Part shown: in pieces, positions 8,482 through 16,654 of the stretch
Numbering within the stretch: the first letter of the stretch is position 1
Layout: each line of letters begins with the position of its first letter
From: Bacteroidota bacterium
GTDB taxonomy: Bacteria > Bacteroidota > Bacteroidia > Bacteroidales > VadinHA17
Reading direction: 5' to 3'
Assembly (NCBI GenBank): GCA_030596025.1
Contig: JAUVKW010000007.1
Coordinates: forward strand, 1 to 38,648
Length of the DNA stretch: 38,648 nucleotides
Translations under genes and position numbers: made by a program
Notes under the pieces: generated by a model
Told to the model about the DNA's origin: nothing
The model's input: only the letters and a program-made list of their open reading frames with translations
Database searches by the model: none

Positions 8482-10002
8482 TCAGGGGTTCATTGCCCAT
8501 TCTGGCATTACATTAAAATCTATGCCCAGCACAGGTCCCATGAGGAGTATTCCGATTGTGAGTATAGCAATACCAAGAAGATTAATCAACAGGCCTACCT
8601 TGGCCATATCAATGATCTTGATTCTTTTGGTGCCAAATATTATTGCATTTGGAGGAGTTGCAACTGGCATCATAAAAGCAAATGAACTGGCAAGTGTAGC
8701 AGGAATCATGAGAAGTAAGGGATTTTTTCCTATAGCAGTACCAAGCGCAGCCAGAATAGGAAGAATCATCTGTGAAGTGGCAATATTGGAGGTAAGTTCT
8801 GTGAGGAATGTAAGAACACCACAAACGGAAGCGATAATTACCAGGGGTGAGTATGATTCCATATGATAGAAACTACCTCCAAGCCATTCTGAAAATCCCG
8901 ATACTTTAAAAGCCCCTGCCAGGGCAAAGCCACCACCAAATAGTAATACAATTCCCCAGGGTAGCTTCGACGCATTTTCCCACTCCATAATACTTCCCTT
9001 ATCCTTTGCAGGTATTATGAAAAGTAAGGAGGAAATAGCAATAGCCACTACTCCATCATTCAGGTATTCCGGATGTTTAAACAAGGATGACCAACCTGGT
9101 ATATGTATAGCTCCCATATCTATGTTTGCCCTGGTCAACCACAAAAGCGCAAGAGTTAAAAAAATAAAAAGTACAATTTTTTCTTCATAGCTCATTTTTC
9201 CAAGTGACCGGTACTGATCCCTAAATAAGGAAGAGTTGATTTCAAATTTAATGCGGCCAAACAGGAAGGATAAAATCCCCCAAACTATCACTAAAAAAGT
9301 AATGCTGATGGGTAAGGCAAAGAAAAACCAGCTTGCAAATGTAATCTCGGGAGCATCGGGAAATGAGATGGCATAAATGCGCAAAAATGCAGCATTCGGA
9401 GGTGTTCCTATAAGTGTAGCTATCCCTCCTATACTCGAGCTGTATGCAATTCCCAGCAATAAACCAATGGAGTATCTTTTCATTTTTTCAACACCCAGGG
9501 TAGATTCAAGCTTGATAATTACCGAAAGTGCAATTGGAACCATCATCATAGCAGTAGCTGTATTCGATATCCACATGGATAAAAAAGAACTGGTAACCAT
9601 AAAACCAAGCAAGATTCGTTTGGGTTTTACTCCAAAAATCATAAGTGCAAAGATTGCAATCCTCTTATGGAGAGACCACTTTTCCATTGCAAGAGCAACA
9701 ATAAAGCCTCCCAGAAACAGAAAGATCACATCATTAAAATAAAGGGTAGAAACGTCCTTTCCATCCATAACACCCAGGAGAGGAAATAAAAAAACCGGAA
9801 GAAGTGCCGTTACCGCAAGAGGTACTGCCTCAGTAATCCACCATGTGGCCATAAGAACGGCAATACCTGCAGTATATTGAATCTCGGGGTGACCTGGACT
9901 GGGTTTAAAATATGTAATAATAATAAAAGTCAGAAAAGGACCCAGAACAAGACCAATTTTTTGCAGAAGAGTATATTCTGATTTAAAAAGTCTGACTTTC
10001 AT
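8482..10002 (-). CDS. DASS/SLC13 family sodium-coupled anion symporter
   Basis: A divalent anion:Na+ symporter that likely imports a dicarboxylate, citrate-like compound or sulfate across the inner membrane. The 506 residues contain 11 or more hydrophobic segments. Both SNT-type sodium/substrate motifs are present: SNTATAMMMVP in the first repeat and SNIATSQMILP in the second. Each half also has the partner motif, LIGTPPNAAFLR and PVATPPNAIIFG. The specific substrate cannot be read from sequence. The ORF-track start at 10008 is GTG; an ATG two codons later (10002) is preferred. The gene is divergent from the phosphofructokinase gene across a ~150-bp promoter region, and no operon partner is seen. 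Confidence 0.92.
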   Translation of the reverse strand: MKVRLFKSEYTLLQKIGLVLGPFLTFIIITYFKPSPGHPEIQYTAGIAVLMATWWITEAVPLAVTALLPVFLFPLLGVMDGKDVSTLYFNDVIFLFLGGFIVALAMEKWSLHKRIAIFALMIFGVKPKRILLGFMVTSSFLSMWISNTATAMMMVPIALSVIIKLESTLGVEKMKRYSIGLLLGIAYSSSIGGIATLIGTPPNAAFLRIYAISFPDAPEITFASWFFFALPISITFLVIVWGILSFLFGRIKFEINSSLFRDQYRSLGKMSYEEKIVLFIFLTLALLWLTRANIDMGAIHIPGWSSLFKHPEYLNDGVVAIAISSLLFIIPAKDKGSIMEWENASKLPWGIVLLFGGGFALAGAFKVSGFSEWLGGSFYHMESYSPLVIIASVCGVLTFLTELTSNIATSQMILPILAALGTAIGKNPLLLMIPATLASSFAFMMPVATPPNAIIFGTKRIKIIDMAKVGLLINLLGIAILTIGILLMGPVLGIDFNVMPEWAMNP

Positions 10003-10099
10003 TAACACAAGAAACTAACTGATTATAAATTTGAGTGAGGTATTAATAATAAATTTAGAAAATCTAAGGTAGTTTATTTTGACGACAAACAAAGCATTG

Positions 10100-10127
10100 T
10101 TGAATCCGCATTTTTGAACTACTTTTG
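10100..10127 (+). promoter_or_regulatory. Candidate Bacteroidota promoter for phosphofructokinase
   Basis: TTG at 10100, a 17-nt spacer and TACTTTTG at 10120-10127 match the Bacteroidota -33 TTG / -7 TAnnTTTG pattern. The ORF-track TTG start of the phosphofructokinase lies inside this -7 box, which favours the ATG at 10155. Confidence 0.5.
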
Positions 10128-10154
10128 AATTTAGAGAAAATTGAAGTAAAGAAT

Positions 10155-11276
10155 ATGAAAAAATATATTGGAATACTGACATCCGGGGGTGACACACCTG
10201 GCTTAAATTCAGCAATCAGGGGAATTGGAAAAGCCTGTATCAACAAATATGGAATGCAAATGGTTGGTTTCCTTGATGGTTTCAGGGGACTTATGGAAAA
10301 CCGGATAATGCCTCTAAATAGCGGCACTCTCTCCGGAATTCTCACAACAGGGGGCACCATTCTTGGAACCAGCCGGGATAAACCATATAAGATGATGGTG
10401 GGTGGCAAGATAATGGATATGACAGATGTCATTGTTGAGAATTATCATAAGAACCACCTCGATTGTCTGATCTGCTTAGGTGGAGGAGGCACACAAAAGA
10501 ATGCTTACCATCTGGCAAAACGGGGATTGAATATAATTACACTTCCAAAGACTATTGATAATGATGTTGCCATGACTGACAGAACCTTTGGTTTCGATAC
10601 TGCTCTTGGTATTGCCGTTGATGCCATTGATCGCCTTCACAGCACAGCCCACAGTCACCACAGGATCATTGTTGTGGAGATAATGGGACATCGTGCAGGC
10701 TGGCTGGCTCTTGGTGCAGGTGTATCAGGTGGTGCCGATGTGATTTTAATACCTGAAATTCCTTATGATTTGAATATTGTAGCTGATTCAATTATGAATC
10801 GAAGCAGGAGTGGGAAACCTTTCAGTATAGTTGCAGTTGCAGAGGGGGCACTTACCAAAGATGGATATAATAAAATTAGAAAGGCCAAGAAGGAAATGCA
10901 GGCTGCTGAAGATAAAAAGCAAAGAATAAAACTCAAAAAGCATTTAAAAACCCTGGATAAAGAATGTACCGGGAATACGGCTTACCTTGCTGAAGAACTG
11001 GAAAAACTGACAGGATTGGAATCCAGGTTAACCATTTTGGGGCACCTGCAAAGAGGGGGTTCTCCATCCGCTGCAGACAGATTGCTTGCTACCCATCTGG
11101 GAACAGCCTGCGCCGATTATATTCAGGAAGAGAAGTATGGTTATATGGTTGCTGTTAATGGGGATGAAACCGTACTGGTACCTCTTGAGGAGGTGATCGG
11201 AAAACTCAAACTTGTTCCCCCTGACCATGCCTGGTTAAGAAGTGCCAGGGAAGTGGGAACCTGCCTGGGTGATTAA
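10155..11276 (+). CDS. pfkA: 6-phosphofructokinase (PfkA family, unusual phosphoryl-donor site)
   Basis: Phosphorylates fructose 6-phosphate at C1, a key glycolytic step in the cytoplasm. The 373 residues carry [18 protein letters not shown] (residues 6-23), [19 protein letters not shown] (131-149) with the catalytic Asp, [11 protein letters not shown] (177-187) and [15 protein letters not shown]. The usual GGDGS/GGDDT donor-site motif reads GGGGT (109-113), so the Mg-linked Asp is missing, while Lys follows the Pro in PKTIDND as in PPi-linked enzymes. ATP or PPi use therefore cannot be assigned with certainty. I start at ATG 10155, not the TTG at 10125, because the TTG lies in the putative promoter. 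It is probably a single-gene unit, divergent from the symporter. Confidence 0.93.
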   Translation: MKKYIGILTSGGDTPGLNSAIRGIGKACINKYGMQMVGFLDGFRGLMENRIMPLNSGTLSGILTTGGTILGTSRDKPYKMMVGGKIMDMTDVIVENYHKNHLDCLICLGGGGTQKNAYHLAKRGLNIITLPKTIDNDVAMTDRTFGFDTALGIAVDAIDRLHSTAHSHHRIIVVEIMGHRAGWLALGAGVSGGADVILIPEIPYDLNIVADSIMNRSRSGKPFSIVAVAEGALTKDGYNKIRKAKKEMQAAEDKKQRIKLKKHLKTLDKECTGNTAYLAEELEKLTGLESRLTILGHLQRGGSPSAADRLLATHLGTACADYIQEEKYGYMVAVNGDETVLVPLEEVIGKLKLVPPDHAWLRSAREVGTCLGD

Positions 11277-11317
11277 AAGAAACTAACCATACTTAATTAA
11301 TATTAAACAAATATTAT

Positions 11318-12076
11318 ATGAAGAATCTATTATTTTCCCTGTTAATAGGGTTACTGTTGAGTTCATGTGCGTTCCATAGTGGTCAAATGACCAGTAATCC
11401 TTACTTGTACGATGCAAATCATGAACTAATTGCTCTTGCAATTGGTACATCAAGTACTACAAAATTATTTGGAGTTGGTGGGCTTTCAACAGATGCTTTA
11501 GTACTGGAAGCTAAAAAGAATTTGTATTCTAATTATCCACTTAAAAGAGGACAGGCATACTCTAATTTATCAGTAGATTTCAAAACTTCGTTATACTTCG
11601 TTGTTTTTACTACACAGGTTACAATATCAGCAGATATTGTTCAGATTGATACGGTAAATTACAAGGATGCAGAATACCAACCAATATTTGAGTCTATTAG
11701 AATAAATCAAATAATATCTACAGGTGAAATTTGCCTTGGAGATACTGTTAAAACACTCTTATCCAATAAGACTTATGAATACGTTGTTATTAAAATAAAT
11801 AGTAATTTCAGTTGTTTACTTAATCCATTAAATAGTACAATCACAAAAATAAAAAGTGTAGACAGAATTGAGATTTATTTAACTAAAAATTCAAATAATA
11901 AGTCATTCCCATTTAAAATAGATCAAAAAGTTCAAATTAATAAATCTGATGGCAAACAAAGTGATGGAACAATAATAGGTCTTGGAATAATTGATGCATT
12001 AATTGAGGAAAAGCAAGGTGAGGATATAATAGTAACAAAAATACTATATACAGACCTGAAAAAATATAATAAATAA
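11318..12076 (+). CDS. DUF6567-like lipoprotein with extra C-terminal domain
   Basis: A predicted lipoprotein: MKNLLFSLLIGLLLSSC ends in a lipobox with Cys at residue 17. Residues ~20-110 resemble DUF6567, with the MTSNPYLYDANHE region, a glycine-rich FGVGGLSTDALVLEAKKNL and LKRGQAYSNLSVDFKTS. This part is widespread in Bacteroidota and of unknown function. The C-terminal ~130 residues look like an added beta-rich domain (GEICLGDTVKTLL; later FPFKIDQKVQINKSDGKQSD, resembling an SH3/KOW-like barrel). The gene is visibly more A+T-rich than the phosphofructokinase gene upstream, suggesting a different recent history. It starts 41 bp after pfkA with no clear promoter of its own. Function unknown. 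Confidence 0.8.
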   Translation: MKNLLFSLLIGLLLSSCAFHSGQMTSNPYLYDANHELIALAIGTSSTTKLFGVGGLSTDALVLEAKKNLYSNYPLKRGQAYSNLSVDFKTSLYFVVFTTQVTISADIVQIDTVNYKDAEYQPIFESIRINQIISTGEICLGDTVKTLLSNKTYEYVVIKINSNFSCLLNPLNSTITKIKSVDRIEIYLTKNSNNKSFPFKIDQKVQINKSDGKQSDGTIIGLGIIDALIEEKQGEDIIVTKILYTDLKKYNK

Positions 12077-12309
12077 CTATAGCTTTGAATAATCACCATT
12101 CTATACTTGTTTATTCTAACCCTTAAAGGTTTTAAAATATGAGATAATTAGATTGGAAAACTGATAGCCCAGTAAAATAATCCTCCATATTACTCGCTTC
12201 GCTCATGAGATCGATCGTTTTGCTCTCTAAGTTCCAATATTCTTCTTGTCTCTTTGAGTATCCCTGAATATTTCATAAATTTATATGGAATCTGATCATT
12301 CTTATATTT

Positions 12310-13179
12310 ATGGATGAGTCTAAAACTTTAAACCGTATGCCTGTCGTGGCAGGCAGCTTTTATAGCTCCGATCCTGAAGAATTGCAAAACGTCCTGAAAA
12401 AACTATTTGATCAGGCCATTTCTCCAGGTACGGAAAAAAATATCAGGGCAGTCATTTCGCCTCATGCAGGCTATGTGTTTTCGGGACAGGTGGCTGCATC
12501 AGGGTTCAATCAACTTGATCGTGATGCTGATTATGATCATATCTTCCTGATAGGATCAAGTCACCATCTTAGCTTTAACGGGGCATCTGTATATAGCAAG
12601 GGGAACTATTTTACGCCCCTTGGAGAAGTGGAAGTAGATTGTGAATTTGCTGACAAATTAATAGATGATCACGATTGTTTTTCATTTCAAAATGGAGCTC
12701 ATTCCAATGAACATTCACTTGAGGTACAGTTACCATTTCTTCAATACTGGCTGAACAAAGCCATGAGAATAGTCCCAATTGTGCTGGGCACACAAAACCC
12801 GGACAAGGCTAAAGAAATATCTGAAGCGCTTCTGCCCTATTTTACTAAAAAAAACCTTTTTGTCATAAGTACCGACCTTTCTCATTACCCCAATTATAAG
12901 GACGCCATTGAAGCAGATGGCAATATGATTGATGCAATTTTAACAGGATCTGCAGATATGCTACAGAAAGCGATAAAGAAGAATTCTGATATGGTTTATC
13001 CAAATTTACTAACCAGCATGTGTGGCTGGACCTCAGTTTTGTGTATCCTGTACCTGGCAGAAATGGGAAAAGAACTTGAGTTTACCAAAGTTCAATATTT
13101 AAACTCAGGAGATTCCCCTTATAGCGATAAAAATCGTGTAGTTGGTTATGTTTCCATGATTCTTAGTGAAGAAAAATAA
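12310..13179 (+). CDS. amrB: AmmeMemoRadiSam system protein B (MEMO1 family)
   Basis: A MEMO1-like protein related in fold to metal-dependent class III extradiol dioxygenases. The family is often encoded with AMMECR1 and a radical SAM protein; its substrate is unknown. The 289 residues show the conserved series VVAGSFYSSDPEEL, VISPHAGYVFSGQVAA (metal-site His), IFLIGSSHH, NEHSLEVQLPFLQ and FVISTDLSHYPNY, with GWTSVLCILYLAEM near the C-terminus. It starts at ATG with TATATTTA just upstream. amrA follows 13 bp after the stop. The preceding 12077-12309 gap holds no gene that I can see. Confidence 0.92.
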   Translation: MDESKTLNRMPVVAGSFYSSDPEELQNVLKKLFDQAISPGTEKNIRAVISPHAGYVFSGQVAASGFNQLDRDADYDHIFLIGSSHHLSFNGASVYSKGNYFTPLGEVEVDCEFADKLIDDHDCFSFQNGAHSNEHSLEVQLPFLQYWLNKAMRIVPIVLGTQNPDKAKEISEALLPYFTKKNLFVISTDLSHYPNYKDAIEADGNMIDAILTGSADMLQKAIKKNSDMVYPNLLTSMCGWTSVLCILYLAEMGKELEFTKVQYLNSGDSPYSDKNRVVGYVSMILSEEK

Positions 13180-13192
13180 TTCTCTGTATGTT

Positions 13193-13759
13193 ATGCTCAG
13201 CTTAGAAGACAAAATTGCTTTATTAACCATAGCCAGGGATACCCTTTATAGTAAGATTACCAGGGCTAATGACAAAGCCATTGATGAATCTGCTATCTCT
13301 GAAATACTTCAACAAGCTGCCGGAGTATTTGTTAGCCTGCATCGCAAATCAGATGGGAAATTACAGGGATGCATGGGCAGCTTTAAAGCAACTATTCCAC
13401 TTTATAAGTTAATAAAGGAAATGGTAATATCTGCCGCTCTAAAAGATTATAGGTTTTCTCCTCTAAGCAAGGATGAATTGGAAAATACTGATATTGAAAT
13501 CTCCGTTCTTAGTCCAATGAAGGAAATTGAAACCATTGATGAAATTGAATTGGGGAAGCATGGAATTTATATTAGCAAAGACCACCACTCTGGAACATTC
13601 CTGCCCCAGGTTGCTCTGTTAACTGGTTGGAGTGTTGAGGAATTTCTTGGTCGCTGTGCCAGAGACAAAGCAGGAATAGGTTGGGAAGGCTGGAAAGAAG
13701 CAACAATCTACACCTATGAAGCAGAGGTTTTTTCTGAGAAGGAAATGAAGCTGGGTTAA
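13193..13759 (+). CDS. amrA: AmmeMemoRadiSam system protein A (AMMECR1 domain)
   Basis: An AMMECR1-domain protein of unknown biochemical role, the usual partner of amrB. The signature VFVSLHRKSDGKLQGCMGSF corresponds to the family LRGCIG motif, and GTFLPQVALLTGWSVEEFLG matches the conserved C-terminal part. The ORF track starts at GTG 13166, which would overlap amrB by 14 bp and add NNSLYV-like residues. The ATG at 13193 (MLSLEDKIALLTIARDTLYS) fits the domain start better and is preferred. About 188 residues. The expected radical SAM gene (amrS) is not adjacent: the next gene is a secreted TonB_C-like protein 210 bp away. Confidence 0.91.
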   Translation: MLSLEDKIALLTIARDTLYSKITRANDKAIDESAISEILQQAAGVFVSLHRKSDGKLQGCMGSFKATIPLYKLIKEMVISAALKDYRFSPLSKDELENTDIEISVLSPMKEIETIDEIELGKHGIYISKDHHSGTFLPQVALLTGWSVEEFLGRCARDKAGIGWEGWKEATIYTYEAEVFSEKEMKLG

Positions 13760-13969
13760 AAGAAATAGCTCAGTTATCAGATCATTATAAATAGGATTTT
13801 TATAAGTTCGGATAAACCAAACCAATTGAGATATGCAGAAACTGAAACTAAAGCAAAAACTGCTGGATAAAATAAATGAAAACCTAATTTTAACCGGGTA
13901 ATATTTCCGATAATAATTATATTTATTGATCATATAAGGAGTTGTCATCAAACGAAAAATACCAAAATT

Positions 13970-14629
13970 ATGAATAATACACTGAATTTTAAAAGAGAAA
14001 AGTTTTACCAGCCTTTAATCATTTCTTTAATTATTTTTTTTACTCTACATAGCGTTTCCTACGGTCAGAAATCTCAATCCTCAGGAAAATCAGAAAGTAA
14101 ATTGATAAATAAAGTCAAAGCTGTTCAGCAGCAAATAATGATACAAGGAAATATGAGTGAAGAAGAAGAACTGGCAATATCAAGTTTATGCAGTCTTATT
14201 TCTGGCAATGATAGCTTTGATAATAATTATATCACTGATGGTGTGATTCTATTTAAAAATATAGAAAATGCACCTATTTATAATGGTTGTGAAGGGCTTT
14301 CTGAAGAAGAAACAAAAAAATGTTTTAATGAAAGTATAGTAAAATTTATAAAACAAGAGTTCAACTCAAGTATCGCTAATGCTTTAGATATTTCAGAACC
14401 ACAACAGGTAGCAGCCTTTTTTATAATTGATGAAAACGGAAATCTGTCAGGTATGAAAATCAGAGATGCAGAGGTGACAATTCAAGGAGAAATAGGAAGA
14501 GTATTAAAGAAAATACCTAAAATGAAGCCTGCCACTCAAGATGGAATTAATGTGCCAGTATTGTGTTCAATTTTAGTAACATATGGTAGTGAAATAATAA
14601 TCGAGCTTGTGTACATTCCTCAAAAATAG
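13970..14629 (+). CDS. Secreted TonB_C-like protein
   Basis: No named family is certain. Residues ~14-32 (PLIISLIIFFTLHSVSYGQ) form a signal peptide ending at a likely AXG/GQ cleavage site. From ~residue 98 the sequence follows the Bacteroidota TonB C-terminal pattern: ENAPIYNGCEGLSEEETKKC, then FIKQEFN, FFIIDENGNLSGMKI, GRVLKKIPKMKPATQDG and a hydrophobic end. The paired Cys near residues 105 and 113 are typical of this domain. There is no membrane anchor or Pro-rich linker, so it cannot work as a classical energy transducer. It could be a periplasmic decoy or partner. The gene is A+T-rich and stands alone, upstream of the Fic-flanking element. Confidence 0.72.
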   Translation: MNNTLNFKREKFYQPLIISLIIFFTLHSVSYGQKSQSSGKSESKLINKVKAVQQQIMIQGNMSEEEELAISSLCSLISGNDSFDNNYITDGVILFKNIENAPIYNGCEGLSEEETKKCFNESIVKFIKQEFNSSIANALDISEPQQVAAFFIIDENGNLSGMKIRDAEVTIQGEIGRVLKKIPKMKPATQDGINVPVLCSILVTYGSEIIIELVYIPQK

Positions 14630-14691
14630 CTTGACTAAAAATTAAACAATTAATTATAGTCACTTATGAAAAGCCAGATGACAACACTGCT

Positions 14692-14832
14692 AATTAAGCG
14701 AAGCGACCTCACGAGCTGCGGTTAGAGATAGCCTGGCGGGTGTGAGTAAACCAAATTGCTTTGTCCCACCCGCCTCTCACACTACTGATACACACCTAAA
14801 CTTCGTTTAGCGGCCCCATTGTGGGTAATGCC
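14692..14832. repeat. Structured repeat element left of the Fic gene
   Basis: This ~140-bp element shares landmarks with one on the far side of the Fic gene: AAGCGAC-CTCAC at 14701-14712, GTGAGTAAAC from 14742, and a right end reading GTTTAG-GGC-CC-TT-TG (14805 onward). It also has its own hairpin, GGCGGGTG / CACCCGCC. About 55 bp appear inserted between GTGAGTAAAC and GTTTAG compared with the right copy. It may be a cassette boundary or dispersed mobile repeat. Confidence 0.55.
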
Positions 14833-14891
14833 TTGAGAGATTAAACACTCACAAATTAGTATCCTGATTTTTAAGCCGCATTGAAAAAGCT

Positions 14892-14899
14892 TATCTTTG
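14892..14899 (+). promoter_or_regulatory. Candidate -7 promoter element for the Fic gene
   Basis: TATCTTTG matches the Bacteroidota TAnnTTTG -7 element and ends 5 bp before the ATG, implying a leaderless or nearly leaderless transcript. No clear TTG -33 element is seen at the right spacing. Confidence 0.45.
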
Positions 14900-14904
14900 T
14901 GTAA

Positions 14905-15687
14905 ATGGATTTCAAAATTCTCACTGACAAGCTTCTTGATGATTATACTAAAGTGGTAAAAGAATCTCCTTTAGATAAAATTGATAAAATCAAAAAGATT
15001 GAATTGCCTGTAGACTATTTCCAGTTTTACAAATCAGTTTCATCAGTTTATTCATCTAAAATTGAGGGAGAGGATATTGATTTTGATAGCTACTTCAAGC
15101 ACAAATTTCTAAAAGTAAAATTCAAAACCAATTATACAAGGAAAGCTGATGATTTGTACGCTGCATATGACTTCATTGATAATAATACACTTAATATCAA
15201 CAATGTTAAAAAAGCCCATTCTATTCTGAGTTCAAATCTTTTACCCAAAAGTCAACAGAGATTGATTCGAAACAACCCAATGTTTGTGATAAATAGTGAA
15301 GATAAAATTGAATATATTGCTGCCAATCCGGAGATTGTTAAAAAGGAATTAGATAAGTTATTCCATGATATTGATTTACTGATAAAAACCGACATTAATT
15401 CTTTTGAGATTTTCTACTATGCTTCATTCCTACATCTAGTTTTTGTAAAAATTCACCCATTTCAAGATGGCAATGGAAGAACAGCCCGATTGATTGAAAA
15501 GTGGTTTTTAATTCAGAAGGTAGGACAAAAAGCAGCATCTGTACAATTGGAGAAAAATTATTATAAGCGACTCAAAGAATATTATTCAAACATTAAAAAG
15601 TTAGGTCTTGAATATGATGTTTTGGATTATGATAAAAGCCTTGATTTCTTATTGATGACAGTCAAAGGAATTGATAATATTGATTAG
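14905..15687 (+). CDS. Fic domain protein with N-terminal inhibitory motif
   Basis: A Fic/DOC-family enzyme that probably transfers AMP (or another nucleotide) to a protein hydroxyl. The catalytic motif HPFQDGNGRTAR lies at residues 184-195 and is complete. The inhibitory helix motif [S/T]xxxE[G/N] appears as SSKIEG at residues 50-55, so this is a self-inhibited class II type. The 260-residue length suits a stand-alone Fic protein. It starts at ATG with TATCTTTG just upstream. No separate antitoxin gene is present, as expected for class II. The gene is A+T-rich and lies between two related structured repeats, which suggests it moved as a unit. Its target protein is unknown. Confidence 0.9.
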   Translation: MDFKILTDKLLDDYTKVVKESPLDKIDKIKKIELPVDYFQFYKSVSSVYSSKIEGEDIDFDSYFKHKFLKVKFKTNYTRKADDLYAAYDFIDNNTLNINNVKKAHSILSSNLLPKSQQRLIRNNPMFVINSEDKIEYIAANPEIVKKELDKLFHDIDLLIKTDINSFEIFYYASFLHLVFVKIHPFQDGNGRTARLIEKWFLIQKVGQKAASVQLEKNYYKRLKEYYSNIKKLGLEYDVLDYDKSLDFLLMTVKGIDNID

Positions 15688-15690
15688 GCA

Positions 15691-15818
15691 CTTACCTACA
15701 ACAATGCGAACTAAACAAAGCGGTCTCACAGCTTGTCCCGATCCTCGGGAAACTTCATGCCAGCAGGCAGGAAGTGAGTAAACTGTGTTTAGAGGCTCCG
15801 TTATGAGATCTTGGTAAG
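15691..15818. repeat. Structured repeat element right of the Fic gene
   Basis: A 128-bp imperfect palindrome with outer arms CTTACC/GGTAAG. Inside are CTAAACA (15711)/TGTTTAG (15786) and CTCAC (15725)/GTGAG (15774), separated by equal 7-nt internal loops. The centre holds TCCCGA-TCC-TCGGGA and TGCC-AGCA-GGCA hairpins. It shares landmarks with the element left of the Fic gene. It begins just after the Fic stop codon and ends 20 bp before the next start codon. Confidence 0.6.
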
Positions 15819-15838
15819 GATCATTAATAGTATCCAAT

Positions 15839-16639
15839 ATGTATCAGATCTATATAATTTCCGATGGTTCAGGAGGAACAGCAGAAAGAGCTCTGAAAGC
15901 CGCATTGACACAATTCCCTGACATTCAATCCAAAATTGAGATTTGGTCTGAAGTAAGGGAGGAAAAGCAGGTTAAAAAAGCAATCCTCAAAGCAAAAGTC
16001 ACCAGGGGGTTTGTTGTACATACGGTGGTAGCAAAGGAATTGCGAGATTTTATTGGCAGGCAAGGCCGCTTACATAATGTAAAAACCATAGATATTATGG
16101 GATCCCTTCTTGCTCAACTCGCAAATCAGTTTTCTGATTCTCCTGCTGAAAAACCAGGGTTGTTTCGTGAACTCAACAAGGAATATTTCAGGCGCATTGA
16201 AGCTATGGAGTTTGCTTTCCGTCATGATGATGGATTAAGAACACATGAGCTTGAAAAGGCTGAAATTGTTATGCTTGGTGTATCAAGGACCTTTAAAACC
16301 CCTTTAAGTATATACCTTGCTTTTAAAGGATGGTCGGTAGCCAACATCCCTGTCATACTTGATTTTCAAACTCCTGAAGAATTGGAATCCCTGGATCCAA
16401 AAAAAGTTTTCTGTCTTACCACCGACACCAACAGCCTGGTTAACTTAAGGAAGGTGAGACATGAACATCTTGGTGGCTCAACAGGTGAATACGCCAGTAT
16501 GGATTATGTAAAACGGGAGTTATTATATGCCAACCGGTTTTTTAACAGGCATAAAGCCTGGTCCATAATAGATGTAACCAATAAGCCAATAGAAGAGATA
16601 GCTTCAGAGATCCTCCAGTATATAAACGAGTCACAATAA
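15839..16639 (+). CDS. Pyruvate, phosphate dikinase / PEP synthase regulatory protein (DUF299)
   Basis: A bifunctional kinase and pyrophosphorylase that switches pyruvate,phosphate dikinase or PEP synthase off (ADP-dependent phosphorylation) and on (Pi-dependent removal). It thus controls the pyruvate-to-PEP step. The 266 residues are full length. MYQIYIISDGSGGTAERALK is the family N-terminus. The P-loop-like MLGVSRTFKTPLSIYLAFKG lies near residue 145, and the C-terminal NRFFNRHKAWSIIDVTNKPI matches the conserved end. Its target enzyme is not encoded in the window, so whether it acts on PPDK or PEP synthase is open. The start codon lies 20 bp after the Fic-flanking element, which probably contains or displaces its promoter. 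Confidence 0.92.
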   Translation: MYQIYIISDGSGGTAERALKAALTQFPDIQSKIEIWSEVREEKQVKKAILKAKVTRGFVVHTVVAKELRDFIGRQGRLHNVKTIDIMGSLLAQLANQFSDSPAEKPGLFRELNKEYFRRIEAMEFAFRHDDGLRTHELEKAEIVMLGVSRTFKTPLSIYLAFKGWSVANIPVILDFQTPEELESLDPKKVFCLTTDTNSLVNLRKVRHEHLGGSTGEYASMDYVKRELLYANRFFNRHKAWSIIDVTNKPIEEIASEILQYINESQ

Positions 16640-16654
16640 GTATTTCTGGAAGCC

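Noticed and set aside
10125-10154. TTG-initiated N-terminal extension of phosphofructokinase
   Set aside because: The TTG lies within the likely -7 promoter box and the extension is outside the family fold.
12077-12309. GAGCGAAGCGAG-like string near 12196 as a third copy of the Fic-flanking element
   Set aside because: Only about ten bases match the Fic-flanking elements and no paired arms are visible.
13833-13901. 22-codon ORF (MQKLKLKQKLLDKINENLIL…) after amrA
   Set aside because: Too short, no promoter or ribosome site, and A-rich DNA makes Lys-rich ORFs common by chance.
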